From contig NZ_JAHUTN010000003.1 in NCBI RefSeq assembly GCF_019209935.1, positions 231,483-295,482 on the forward strand: DNA of 64,000 nt, written 5' to 3'. Source of the stretch: Corynebacterium sp. TAE3-ERU16 (GTDB lineage: Bacteria > Actinomycetota > Actinomycetes > Mycobacteriales > Mycobacteriaceae). Shown here in pieces: positions 44,439-53,802 of this stretch (its first letter is position 1; every line of letters begins with the position of its first letter). Position numbers and translations under genes: made by a program. The notes below the pieces were generated by a model. That model saw only the letters and a list, made by a program, of their open reading frames with translations, did not search any database and had not been told where the DNA came from.

Positions 44439-45008
44439 ATGTTCACCACGAAGAAGACGAGCGCCATCTCCCACCGCCCCTCCGCCGTCCCCGGTGCGCA
44501 CCTCACGGACTTCCGGAATGAAGGCCGGACCGGACCGTCCCCGGTGCCGGCGACCGGGTCACCGGGCTGGGCGGTACGCACCCGATTCGCCTCAGAACTG
44601 GCCGCGGTGCACTCGATGATGCGCCATCCCCGTTCCCTCGCACGTCCGTCCGCCACATGGCGCCCGCCGTCCGCCCTGATACCCGGATTCGCGGATCATC
44701 CCCGTATGAAGGTCACGCTGCAGCGGTATCTCGTGGGGCACGCGGTCCGCGCACGGCTGCTCGCGGAGGGGGTGCACCAGTCCCCTGCGTATCTGGTCAC
44801 GCTGCGCCTGACCACCCCGACCGGGGTACGGATCGAACCGGCGCTGGCCGAGGCCTGGGCGGCCGCCATCGCGGGTCCGGGGAGCGGGGACTGTGTGTTC
44901 GAGTTGACGGACGAGCCGGCCCCCACCTTCTGCTGGCTCGTCGAGCGGTCGTTCCTGCCGATTCCCGCTCCGGATCAGTTCTTCAGCGGACACCCCTATG
45001 CGGCGTGA
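44439..45008 (+). CDS. Hypothetical protein, no recognised domain
   Basis: A 189-aa frame with strong G/C at third positions, which argues for coding. The first 70 residues are polar and Arg/Pro/Ser-rich (FTTKKTSAISHRPSAVPG). The last 110 look folded (ITLQRYL-like VTLQRYLVGHAVRARLLAEG, YLVTLRLTTPTGVRI, TFCWLVERSFLPIPAPDQFF). An in-frame ATG at 44388 is an alternative start. Not recognised; probably a lineage-restricted gene. A minus-strand frame across it looks like a shadow. Confidence 0.5.
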   Translation: MFTTKKTSAISHRPSAVPGAHLTDFRNEGRTGPSPVPATGSPGWAVRTRFASELAAVHSMMRHPRSLARPSATWRPPSALIPGFADHPRMKVTLQRYLVGHAVRARLLAEGVHQSPAYLVTLRLTTPTGVRIEPALAEAWAAAIAGPGSGDCVFELTDEPAPTFCWLVERSFLPIPAPDQFFSGHPYAA

Positions 45009-45035
45009 GCCCCCGGTTACGCCCCGGGAGCGTGG

Positions 45036-45854
45036 CTAGCGGTTCTGACCGTCGTCTTCGTCGCCGTCCAGGTCGAAGTCCTCGAGGTCATCCCCGTCCT
45101 CCTCGACGGACCAGTTCTCACCGAGGTCACCGAAGAGGGCGTCGTAGCCGTCAGCGGTGTTGGTGAGGTCCTCCTCCCACTCGGCGACGTGCTCGGCGAT
45201 GAACGGCATCACCGTCAGCAGTCGGCTGAAGTCTGTGTAGGTCCCCAGCCCCATGGTCTGCTCCGGGAGAATCAGTCCCTCCGCGAGGAAACACGCGATG
45301 AGTTCCTCGATCACCTCGTCGTCCACCGGCGAGTCCACGCCATTGAGCTGATCGTCCAGGAGTGATTCGAGATCCGGATCGAATGTGGTGAGGGTGACGG
45401 TGGCCGTCGGCTCCCCGTCCACGATGTCTATCACGATGTCGAGCTCGGAATTGTCGGCCGCCGGGGAACGGACCGTGATCGGTTCCCCCTCGACGGCCGT
45501 GAACTGGAGGTCCCCGAACCGGCCGTCCGGATCCGTGACCAACTCATCGACCAGATCCACGATCGCGTCGGTCGCCATGTGATCGAGAACCGCGTCCACG
45601 GCCGCATCGACGGAGAAGACCGCTGAAACCAGCACCGCCTCGAACTCCTCCTCGTCAGCGTCCGGGATCACCTCACCGTCGCCGGTGTCGGGAGCCGCGG
45701 CGATGTAGATGTTCGCCGCCGGGAGCAGCTCATTGGTCACGTCGAACTGGATCTCGACCCCCGACGAGATGGGCACGAACAGGGTGTCGTCGTTGACGCG
45801 TGATTCGATGCCCTCGGCATCCAGGGCGGCGGCAAGATCCTCATAGAAACTCAT
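45036..45854 (-). CDS. Very acidic hypothetical protein
   Basis: A 272-aa, strongly acidic protein with no membrane segment and almost no Lys or Arg. The N-terminus (MSFYEDLAAALDAEGIESRV) resembles small chaperone-like or YbjN-type folds, followed by repeated beta-hairpin-like segments rich in Asp, Glu and Val, and an acidic tail (EEDGDDLEDFDLDGDEDD). GGAAGG 12 bp upstream supports the ATG at 45854; a GTG four codons earlier is possible. Function unknown. Confidence 0.75.
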   Translation of the reverse strand: MSFYEDLAAALDAEGIESRVNDDTLFVPISSGVEIQFDVTNELLPAANIYIAAAPDTGDGEVIPDADEEEFEAVLVSAVFSVDAAVDAVLDHMATDAIVDLVDELVTDPDGRFGDLQFTAVEGEPITVRSPAADNSELDIVIDIVDGEPTATVTLTTFDPDLESLLDDQLNGVDSPVDDEVIEELIACFLAEGLILPEQTMGLGTYTDFSRLLTVMPFIAEHVAEWEEDLTNTADGYDALFGDLGENWSVEEDGDDLEDFDLDGDEDDGQNR

Positions 45855-46028
45855 GTCGTGGTGCACCCTTCCGGTGACTGGCGGTCGTGTCGGTGAGTTG
45901 GCGGGAACTCGGCTTATCCGGCACCCTCATCCAGGTGCAGGCACCGGGACACCTGACAGCCTAGTGCCGCGGCGCCCGGCGCGGTGGCGACCCCCGCCCG
46001 GCCCCCCACGGTGCCGGTCCGCACCACA

Positions 46029-46853
46029 CTAGGAATCGAGTGCGGCGATCAGCTTTCGCTCACGGTCGGCCGGGTCCTGCCTGGGGCAGGACAGGCACTT
46101 TCCCGAGGTCGGTGAGCGGTAGATCATGCAGCATGAGGCTCTCCTGACGACGGTGTGCACGTCGTCGGGTTCCTCTTCAGCCACCACGGCGTCCATGTCC
46201 GTCGGGGTGACCGCACCGCCCGCGATGTCGAGGAAACGTGGGGCGGGGACCGTGACCCCCTCCGGTACAGCGGTCGCCAACCCGGAGACGAGACGCAGCG
46301 CGACCCGTACGCCGAGGTACGGATCGAAGGCCCCGTTGCCGGCCTCGACCGCGGCCTGTGCCAGGCCGTCCGCGGCCACCGCCCAGAGCGGGGCCGACCT
46401 GATGCCCGCGACGCGGGACAGCTCGGCGACCACCGGTCGGACGGACCTCGCGAACCCCTCACCGGCGGCATGGTGCGTCTCACCGGACCCCCCGGAGAAT
46501 TCACCGGGGGTGAACCCCACCCAGTAACCCGCACCCGGTTCATCGCACCGGTCGGCCGGGTCGCGGAGGAAGAGCCTCCCCGTCGTGACGTCGAGATCAG
46601 GTACCCGGTCGTACTCGACCATCATCGTCACCGCGGGCCCCACGAGAGAGTTCACGGCGGAGAACCACCACAGTTGTCCGGCGTGCCTCGCATCGGTGAC
46701 CCCGAAGATCTCCCCCGCGGCCGCCACCGCCCGCTCGATGACCACCGGCTCCGCGAGCTCGTCGACGCTGAGGTTGCGGCTGTGCTCCGCGGGTTCCAGC
46801 GCGGTCAGGAAACGGGGATACTCCGCGAGCAGTTGTCCGAACACGGGATCCAT
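46029..46853 (-). CDS. FhuF-like 2Fe-2S ferric-siderophore reductase
   Basis: A 274-aa protein with a C-terminal cysteine cluster, ASCCMIYRSPTSGKCLSCPR: the C-C-x10-C-x2-C motif of the FhuF family, which binds an unusual 2Fe-2S cluster and releases iron from siderophores by reduction in the cytoplasm. The rest is helical with conserved-looking GYWVGFTPGEFSGG. No siderophore transporter is adjacent in this window, so its partner system lies elsewhere. The decayed HtaA heme protein 29 kb away is the only other iron-related gene. Start ATG 46853 is in a short leader after the esterase gene (37 bp). Confidence 0.78.
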   Translation of the reverse strand: MDPVFGQLLAEYPRFLTALEPAEHSRNLSVDELAEPVVIERAVAAAGEIFGVTDARHAGQLWWFSAVNSLVGPAVTMMVEYDRVPDLDVTTGRLFLRDPADRCDEPGAGYWVGFTPGEFSGGSGETHHAAGEGFARSVRPVVAELSRVAGIRSAPLWAVAADGLAQAAVEAGNGAFDPYLGVRVALRLVSGLATAVPEGVTVPAPRFLDIAGGAVTPTDMDAVVAEEEPDDVHTVVRRASCCMIYRSPTSGKCLSCPRQDPADRERKLIAALDS

Positions 46854-46890
46854 TCGTCATCTCCTCGGTCAGGGTCCTGTGCACACGAGT

Positions 46891-48474
46891 CTATCCGCCG
46901 GGTTCCCCGGAATCCTCAGACGAGGGGTCCTCATCCGGCGCGCTACCACGGATCTCGAGGATGTCCGGCCGCCCGGCGCCCCATTCCCTCATGTCGTAGT
47001 CGCGCCAGGCACGCCGGAGGTGGGCTCGGGGATCATAGACGACGGCGGACTCGGAGTCGAAGATCCGGGTGGCACGTCCGGGGCGTGTGTCTCCCGCGAG
47101 CCGGTACCGGGGCCAGCCCGATCCCGGAATCGAGTGGTGGATGAAATTTCCCCAGTACGCCTGCATCTCGGAGGTGACCACCCCGAGATCGTCGATCCCG
47201 CCGAACCGGGTCAGCGTGTGGGTGCGGGACTCCCGGTGGGCGGCGAACACCGCCGTCAACTCGAAAGAGTGCATGGCCCCCAGACCGATCCACCGGAGAG
47301 CGGCCGGCGCGTAGTCGAACCGGTACATCCAGGTGTTCGCGTACCGGGAGTGGTCCTCGGCGATGCGGAGCGACGGTGCCCAGAAGACGGCGTCGGTGAG
47401 CATACGAGCGAAGTCCGCCCGTTCGATGGCACCGTTGTACGCGTCCAGCAGCACCGCGGAGTTCGAGTGGTCGTAGGCGTCGAGCATGCGGGCGGCCGCC
47501 CGACTGCGTGCCGTCTGCCGGAGATAGAGGAGCTTGGTCACCGAGGCCTCGTCGTTGTTGGTGCCGATGAGCAACGGGACCCTGATCTGCCGTCCGGCGG
47601 CGAAGGCGTCGAGCGGGTGCTCCGGGAGCAGTTCGCCGTCCACCGTCGGGCCGTAACAGGAGTTGAGCTGCAGCACCTCCCGGGACCGCCACAGCATCGA
47701 CTGCCCGGCGCGGACGAGATCCGCCGCTGATTCGAGCCTGAGGTCGCCGCAGGTGGTCCCCAGTGGGAGTGCCATCGCATCGACGAGCTGCTGCGCCCAG
47801 TACTCGGACTGCACCGGTGCGTGCAGTGTCGCCGCCGGAGCGGACTGGGCGATCGCCTTGTGGAAGAGACCCTCGGCGGAGGGTACGCACATCAGGGTGG
47901 TGACCGCGGCACCGCCCGCGGACTCCCCCATGAGCGTGACGTTGTCCGGGTCACCTCCGAATGCGCGGATGTTGCCGCGGACCCAGTGGAGGGCGAGCAG
48001 CTGGTCGCGGACCGCGGGATTGGCCACACAGTCGTCACCGCCGAGGCTCCGCAGATCAAGGTATCCCAGTACACCGAGACGGAAGTTGACGGACACGTAC
48101 ACGACATTGAGATTGCGGACGAAGTTGTAGCCCCGGAGCATCGTCTCGTGCGATGAGCCGACGATGAATGATCCACCGTGGAGGTAGACGACCACGGGCA
48201 GATCGTCGTCATCGCTGTCCGGTCGGACGATGTCGAGATTGAGGCAGTCCTCGCCTCCGCGAACCGAATCCTTGTAGGAGTACACGGGCTGGGGCGCGAC
48301 GGTGCCGAATTCACCGCAGTCCCGCACACCTGTCCACGGTTCGGGTGCCGAGGGTGCGCGCCAGCGGTTCGGACCGGAGGTGTCGGCGCCGTAGGGTACG
48401 CCACGCCAGGTCCGGATCCCGGAGACGAGTGTGCCACGGATGAGGCCGGCTGTGGTGACTGTGATATCGTCCAT
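46891..48474 (-). CDS. Type-B carboxylesterase
   Basis: A 527-aa alpha/beta-hydrolase. Visible are GGEDCLNLDIVRP (type-B signature), the oxyanion-hole motif VVYLHGGSFIVG, and the nucleophile elbow GESAGGAA (Ser about 200). A Glu/Asp in SPLLIGTN-like LLIGTNNDEASV and the His in AMHSFELTAVF-type region would complete the triad. There is no signal peptide, so it is cytoplasmic. Likely hydrolyses carboxylic esters; physiological substrate unknown. Start at 48474 (MDDITVTTAG) aligns with the family; the upstream extension is low-complexity. Confidence 0.9.
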   Translation of the reverse strand: MDDITVTTAGLIRGTLVSGIRTWRGVPYGADTSGPNRWRAPSAPEPWTGVRDCGEFGTVAPQPVYSYKDSVRGGEDCLNLDIVRPDSDDDDLPVVVYLHGGSFIVGSSHETMLRGYNFVRNLNVVYVSVNFRLGVLGYLDLRSLGGDDCVANPAVRDQLLALHWVRGNIRAFGGDPDNVTLMGESAGGAAVTTLMCVPSAEGLFHKAIAQSAPAATLHAPVQSEYWAQQLVDAMALPLGTTCGDLRLESAADLVRAGQSMLWRSREVLQLNSCYGPTVDGELLPEHPLDAFAAGRQIRVPLLIGTNNDEASVTKLLYLRQTARSRAAARMLDAYDHSNSAVLLDAYNGAIERADFARMLTDAVFWAPSLRIAEDHSRYANTWMYRFDYAPAALRWIGLGAMHSFELTAVFAAHRESRTHTLTRFGGIDDLGVVTSEMQAYWGNFIHHSIPGSGWPRYRLAGDTRPGRATRIFDSESAVVYDPRAHLRRAWRDYDMREWGAGRPDILEIRGSAPDEDPSSEDSGEPGG

Positions 48475-48770
48475 TGCCCTACACCGTAGTGACCTCCGCA
48501 GGGCACCGGAGAATCCGAGCCCCGGCAGTTGGTTCCATCGCGGCGTGAAACCGCGGGGACCCGCCGGGGAACGACTTTCTCTCCCGACCGGGAGACGGTC
48601 ACCGGTCCGGTGGGGGACACCGGTGCTGCACCGCACCACCGGTGTCAGCCGCGCACCGGTCCCCGGGCGCATCTACGATGTAGCGCAGTACCGTCGCCGG
48701 GAATCTGGCGCACCCCGGCGAGCTCTCTCCCGGGGCCACCCACGAGAACGAGAAATGAGTGAGTGCACCC

Positions 48771-49634
48771 ATGGGTCTCTTTGACGGACTCTTCGGAGAT
48801 GACAGGAACGACCGGCGCGACGGGCGCCCGATCACCGATGCCGTCGGTTCCGATCCGAAGGCACTCGAGGGCCGCACGGGGGCGACCGGCCGGATGCTGA
48901 TCTCCGGTCTGGACAAGGCCGTGCACATCCAGGCGGGGACGATCGCGAAATACGTGGACTGGATGCGGGCCAAGAACCCGGAACTCAGCCCCCGGGAACT
49001 GCAGAAGGCCATCGACAAGCACTTCTCCGTGCTGGCGACGGGCTCCGGAGGCGCGGCGGGCATCGCCGCGGCTGTCCCCGGAATCGGTCTGGTCACCGGA
49101 GCCGCGGCCATCGGTGTCGAATCCCTGGTTTTCCTGGATCTCGCGGCGTTCTACACCATGGCCTCCGCGAAACTGCGCGGTGTGGACATCCACGACCCGG
49201 AGCGGCGCCGTGCGCTGATCCTGGTCGCTCTCACCGGGTCTTCCGGAACGGCCATCGTCGATGCGGCGGTGGGCGATCTCTCCGCGGGTGTCGGCAGCCG
49301 CTCGGTCGCCACGACCCTGTCCAGTTTCTCCGGAGCGAAACTGACGACGGTGAACAACCGCATGGTCAATGTCGCGGTGAAGACGATGGGCAAGAAGTTC
49401 CGGCGCGCCTGGTTCGGGAAGATCCTTCCGCTGGGCATCGGAGCGATCGCCGGTTCCTACGCCAACCACCGCCTCGCGGACAAGGTCGTGTCGAACGTGG
49501 GCGAGTCACTCGGTGGGCTGCCCGCGGAGTTCTCCACACCGCTGCCGAAGGATGTCCCGGAGGACATCGACGTCCCGGCGGAGATCGCCCGCGACATCGC
49601 GGAGGCGAACACCGATTCGGACGGAGACCGGTAG
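48771..49634 (+). CDS. EcsC-like protein of unknown function
   Basis: A 287-aa protein. N-terminus GLFDGLFGDDRNDRRDGRP is polar; the centre is a hydrophobic, Gly/Ala-rich region (GSGGAAGIAAAVPGIGLVTG, AAAIGVESLVFLDLAAFYTM) followed by GVDIHDPERRRALILVAL, which fits the EcsC family. Such proteins associate with membranes; the role is unclear. Start ATG 48771 is chosen for its typical N-terminus, with a GTG at 48759 as alternative; neither has a strong ribosome-binding site. The C-terminus is acidic. Confidence 0.7.
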   Translation: MGLFDGLFGDDRNDRRDGRPITDAVGSDPKALEGRTGATGRMLISGLDKAVHIQAGTIAKYVDWMRAKNPELSPRELQKAIDKHFSVLATGSGGAAGIAAAVPGIGLVTGAAAIGVESLVFLDLAAFYTMASAKLRGVDIHDPERRRALILVALTGSSGTAIVDAAVGDLSAGVGSRSVATTLSSFSGAKLTTVNNRMVNVAVKTMGKKFRRAWFGKILPLGIGAIAGSYANHRLADKVVSNVGESLGGLPAEFSTPLPKDVPEDIDVPAEIARDIAEANTDSDGDR

Positions 49635-49764
49635 ATCCTCCCCTCCCCCGTTGACGGGTCGCCCGGGGCGCCGCCCCCGCTGTACACGCCCCCGATCGGC
49701 TAACCCTGTCAGTCCTTCTGGAATGATCTGGAGCAGACGTCTCTAATCGGGGAAAGAGGTGGGG

Positions 49765-52700
49765 ATGACGGTCGCCGATCGGACAGGAGACACCGGGCCC
49801 GGTATCCGGAGCTCCCTCATCCGACTGCTCCGGGCCGCGGCCCGGCGGAGGGTGCCCGCGCTGTCCGCACTGTCGGCGACGGTGCTGGTGACGCTGTTCG
49901 AGACCGCGGCACCGCTGCTCACCCGCGACGCCGTCGACATCGCGCTCGGTCTGCACGCCGGGAACACGGTGACCCGGTTGTTCCCGGGCTTCTCCCCGCT
50001 GACCGCGGTCGTCGCCGCCCTCTGCGCGGTCGCGGTCCTCCGCTTCCTCTTCCAGTTCATCCGCCGGTTCACCGCCGGTGTCGTCTCACTGGACACCCAG
50101 CAGCGTCTCCGGGTCCAACTGCTCGACTCCCTGCAGCGCCTGGACGGACCGGGGCAGGATGCACTCCGGACGGGTCAGGTGGTCAGCCGTTCCATCTCGG
50201 ACATCAACACGGTGCAGGGCATCCTGGCGATCTTCCCCCTGACCGTCGGGAACATGCTGAAGCTCACCCTGACCACGGTGGTGATGCTCTGGTTGTCGCC
50301 GTTGCTCGCGACCGTCGCGCTGGCGACGCTGCCGATCATCGTGTTCCTCGGCGCCAGAGGGAGGAAGAGCCTCTTCGCCTCCACGTGGTCGGCCCAGCAG
50401 AAGGCCGCGGACCTGGCCACCCGGGTCGAGGAGACCGTCACCGGGGTGCGGGTGGTCAAGGCGTTCGCCCAGGAGGAGAACGAGATCACCCGGATGGAGT
50501 CCGCCGGACGCGAGCTCTACTCCCACCGCATGCGCGCCGCCCGAATCAACGCCAGGTTCCAGCCCGCGCTCGACCAGTTGCCGATGCTCGCCCTGGTCGT
50601 CAACATCGCCGTCGGCGGGTGGCTGGCGCTGCACGGCAGCATCACCGTGGGCACGTTCGTGGCCTTCTCCACCTATCTGACCACGCTCACCACGGTCGCC
50701 CGGGTTCTCGCCGCGACGATGGTCCGGCTGCAGATGGGGGCCAGCTCGATCCAGCGCGTCTTCGAGGTGATCGATCTCCGTCCCTCGACGGACACTCCCC
50801 GCGAAGGCACAGGTTCCGGTGTCCCACCGGGGCCGGTGGGGATCCGACTCGACGGGGTGAGCTTCGCCGAGGGCGACCGTCAGATCCTGTCCGGGATGTC
50901 CCTGGAGGTCCCCGCGGGATCCACGGTGGCGCTCGTGGGACCACCGGGTTCCGGCAAGACGATGCTCGTCCAGTTGCTCGGACGTTTCTACGCCCCCGAC
51001 TCGGGGCGGATCCTGCTCACCGGTGCCGACGGCGACGAGACGGATTTCGCCGAGGTGTCGACGGCCGCTCTCCGCGGCGTGGTCATCTGCGCCTTCGACG
51101 AGACGTTCCTCTACTCCGCGACGGTCCGGGAGAACATCGCGGTGGGCGCCCGTGGCCGGGACGTCGACGACGATGCGGTCCACGCCGCGGCACGGGTGGC
51201 ACAGGCCCACGACTTCATCATGGATCTCGAGCACGGTTACGACACCCCCGTGGGAGAGAAGGGCCTGACGCTCTCCGGTGGTCAGCGCCAACGGATCGCG
51301 CTCGCCCGTGCACTCCTGGCCGATCCTCGCGTCCTCGTGCTCGACGACGCCGCCTCTGCGGTCGATGCGGTCACCGAAGCCGCCATCTACCGCGCACTGA
51401 AACAGCACCACCCGGACATCACGGTGCTGACCATCGCACACCGGCAGTCCACCCTGGAGCTCGCCGACCGCGCCGCCCTCATCGTCGACGGCCGGGTGGT
51501 GGATGAGGGAACTCTGGGTGAGATGCGCCGCAGCCCCCGATTCGCCCGACTCATGGATCTCTCCCTCCGGGACCGTGGCGTCCGCGCCGGTGACCGGGTC
51601 GACCCAGTGCACGGCCGCTACGGGGACGTTGAACCGACGGACGCGGAGCTCTGGCCGGAGGTCGCACCGGAACCAGGGCTGCGGTGGAACCCGAGCCCCG
51701 GAATCAGCCGGGCGGTGCCGGTCGCCGGCGGACGCGGCCGCGGGGTAGGGGCTGTACCCCCCAGCCCCGGACTTCTGGCTCAGGTCGACGCCCTACCCCC
51801 GGCGACCGAGGACCCCGGAATCGATGCCGGGGCGGCTCGGGCCGATTCGGGTGACTTCTCGCTCCGGACACTGTTCCGGCAGGTCCGCGGCCTCACCGCG
51901 GCGGTGATCGTGCTCCTGCTCGTCGGTGTCGCCACCGACCTGGCGTTCCCGAGCCTGGTCCGGGTGGCGATCGACAACGGAGTCACCGGGACAGACAGTC
52001 GGGTGCTGTGGTGGGCGGCTGCCGCCGGCGCGGCGGTCGTCCTGATCGCCTGGTCCGCCGCGGTTCTCCGCACCGTCCTCACGGCACGGACCGGGGAAAG
52101 GCTGCTGTTCGGCCTGCGACTCCGTTCCTACGCCCACCTGCAACGGCTCAGCCTCTCCTACTTCGAGTCGACCATGTCCGGGCGCATCATGACGCGGATG
52201 ACGACCGACATCGACGCCCTGAGTTCCTTCCTGCAGACCGGCCTGGCGCAGTCCGTCGTCGCGGTCGGGACACTGTTCGGCATCGCCGGAGTCCTGCTGG
52301 CCACCGACGTGACCCTCGCACTGTGGGCGTTCTGGGCGGTGCCCGTGATCCTCGTCGCCACCATCGTGTTCCGGAGAATCTCCAGGAGTCTGTACACCCG
52401 GGCACGCGAACAGGTCAGCGCGGTCAATGCGGACTTCCAGGAGTCCGTCTCGGGCCTGCGCACGGTCCAGATGCACCGGACCGAGGCCCTGCGTCTGGAG
52501 AGATTCAGCGAAAAGGTCGAGGCCTACCGACGCACCCGGATCCGCGCCCAGACCGCTGTGGCCCTCTACTTTCCGGGGATCGCGTTCATCTCCGAGCTGT
52601 CGCAGGCACTCGTGCTGGGGGTCGGGGCCGGAATGGTCATGGAGGGCCGGATCACCGCAGGTGTCCTCGTGGCCTTCACCATGTACCTCGGCCAGTTGTT

Positions 52701-53625
52701 CAGTCCGATCCAGCAGCTGAGCCAGATCTTCGACGGCTACCAGCAGGCGTCGGTGGGGTTGTCCCGGATCACCGATCTCCTGGCGACGGAGACGCAGGTA
52801 CCGGACCGGGGGACGCGGGAGGGTGCGGACCGCGCGGCGCGGGGACCGGTGTCGGTCGACGAGGTCGATTTCTCCTACTCCGGGACGAACGGGCGGGTCG
52901 TCACCGAAGGCCTGGATCTCCGCCTGGAACCGGGAACCAGGGTCGCCGTCGTCGGACCGACCGGCGCCGGGAAATCGACGCTGATCAAACTGCTCGCCCG
53001 GTTCTACGATCCGGTCAGCGGTTCCGTGCGGGCCTCCGGAACGGACATCCGCGAGTTCCCGCTGGACGACTGGCGCCACCAGATCGGGCTCGTCCCCCAG
53101 GAGCCCCACCTGTTCACCGGGACGGTCGCCGACAACATCTCCTACGGGAGGCCCGGGGCGGGCCGTTCCGCCATCACCGCCGCCGCCCGGCGGGTGGGCG
53201 CACTGGCCGCGATCTCCCGTATCCCCGGGGGATTCAACCATCTCGTCGGGGAACGGGGGCGGGGGCTGAGCTCGGGGCAACGACAGCTGATAGCCCTGGC
53301 ACGGGCAGAGCTCGTCGAACCCACGCTCCTGCTCCTGGACGAGGCGACCGCGACACTCGATCCCGCGACGGAGACAGCGGTGCTCACCGCCGCAGAACGC
53401 GTGACCGGCGGCCGGACCTCGGTCGTCGTCGCGCACCGGTTGGCCACGGCCGCACGGGCCGACCGGATCCTCGTGCTCGACCGGGGGCGGGTCGTCGAAG
53501 ACGGCACGCACGCGGGATTGATCGAGGCCGACACCCGCTACCGGGCGATGTGGAACGCCCACACGCGGGTCGACACGGGTGACGGCGGGCGCGTTCCCCC
53601 GCCACCCGCCGTCGGAAACCGGTAA
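49765..53625 (+). CDS. Fused ABC exporter (TMD-NBD-TMD-NBD)
   Basis: A 1286-aa single-chain ABC exporter. Half 1: six TM helices, Walker A GPPGSGKT, signature LSGGQRQRIALARALL, Walker B VLVLDDAASAVDA. Half 2: after a 120-residue linker, six TM helices, Walker A GPTGAGKST, signature LSSGQRQLIALARAEL, Walker B LLLLDEATATLD. In NBD1 the catalytic Glu after Walker B is Asp and the Q-loop reads CAFDETFLY instead of Q; in NBD2 the signature has S for G. This is the asymmetric pattern of heterodimeric exporters, with one catalytic and one degenerate ATP site. AGAGG precedes the ATG; a GTG two codons earlier is possible. Substrate unknown (drug or lipid efflux by family). Confidence 0.92.
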   Translation: MTVADRTGDTGPGIRSSLIRLLRAAARRRVPALSALSATVLVTLFETAAPLLTRDAVDIALGLHAGNTVTRLFPGFSPLTAVVAALCAVAVLRFLFQFIRRFTAGVVSLDTQQRLRVQLLDSLQRLDGPGQDALRTGQVVSRSISDINTVQGILAIFPLTVGNMLKLTLTTVVMLWLSPLLATVALATLPIIVFLGARGRKSLFASTWSAQQKAADLATRVEETVTGVRVVKAFAQEENEITRMESAGRELYSHRMRAARINARFQPALDQLPMLALVVNIAVGGWLALHGSITVGTFVAFSTYLTTLTTVARVLAATMVRLQMGASSIQRVFEVIDLRPSTDTPREGTGSGVPPGPVGIRLDGVSFAEGDRQILSGMSLEVPAGSTVALVGPPGSGKTMLVQLLGRFYAPDSGRILLTGADGDETDFAEVSTAALRGVVICAFDETFLYSATVRENIAVGARGRDVDDDAVHAAARVAQAHDFIMDLEHGYDTPVGEKGLTLSGGQRQRIALARALLADPRVLVLDDAASAVDAVTEAAIYRALKQHHPDITVLTIAHRQSTLELADRAALIVDGRVVDEGTLGEMRRSPRFARLMDLSLRDRGVRAGDRVDPVHGRYGDVEPTDAELWPEVAPEPGLRWNPSPGISRAVPVAGGRGRGVGAVPPSPGLLAQVDALPPATEDPGIDAGAARADSGDFSLRTLFRQVRGLTAAVIVLLLVGVATDLAFPSLVRVAIDNGVTGTDSRVLWWAAAAGAAVVLIAWSAAVLRTVLTARTGERLLFGLRLRSYAHLQRLSLSYFESTMSGRIMTRMTTDIDALSSFLQTGLAQSVVAVGTLFGIAGVLLATDVTLALWAFWAVPVILVATIVFRRISRSLYTRAREQVSAVNADFQESVSGLRTVQMHRTEALRLERFSEKVEAYRRTRIRAQTAVALYFPGIAFISELSQALVLGVGAGMVMEGRITAGVLVAFTMYLGQLFSPIQQLSQIFDGYQQASVGLSRITDLLATETQVPDRGTREGADRAARGPVSVDEVDFSYSGTNGRVVTEGLDLRLEPGTRVAVVGPTGAGKSTLIKLLARFYDPVSGSVRASGTDIREFPLDDWRHQIGLVPQEPHLFTGTVADNISYGRPGAGRSAITAAARRVGALAAISRIPGGFNHLVGERGRGLSSGQRQLIALARAELVEPTLLLLDEATATLDPATETAVLTAAERVTGGRTSVVVAHRLATAARADRILVLDRGRVVEDGTHAGLIEADTRYRAMWNAHTRVDTGDGGRVPPPPAVGNR

Positions 53626-53735
53626 CGTGAGCGCGGTGTGGTGTCCGTATTGATGTGTCCCCGATCCCACCACGGCACGAGACTGCACGATCCCACGCCG
53701 CCACGATGCGACAGAACGGGGTCTCGGCAACTAGC

Positions 53736-53754
53736 CTGTAGTTGACGACTACAG
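53736..53754 (+). promoter_or_regulatory. 19-bp palindrome in the odhA upstream region
   Basis: CTGTAGT-TGACG-ACTACAG: 7-bp perfect arms around 5 bp, 49 bp before the odhA start. The middle contains TTGACG, a good -35 hexamer, so a bound protein would cover the promoter. Regulator not identifiable. Confidence 0.5.
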
Positions 53755-53802
53755 TGAATAAACTGACGTAGGTTAACCAAGGAAATGAGGCGAGCACCTG
53801 CC

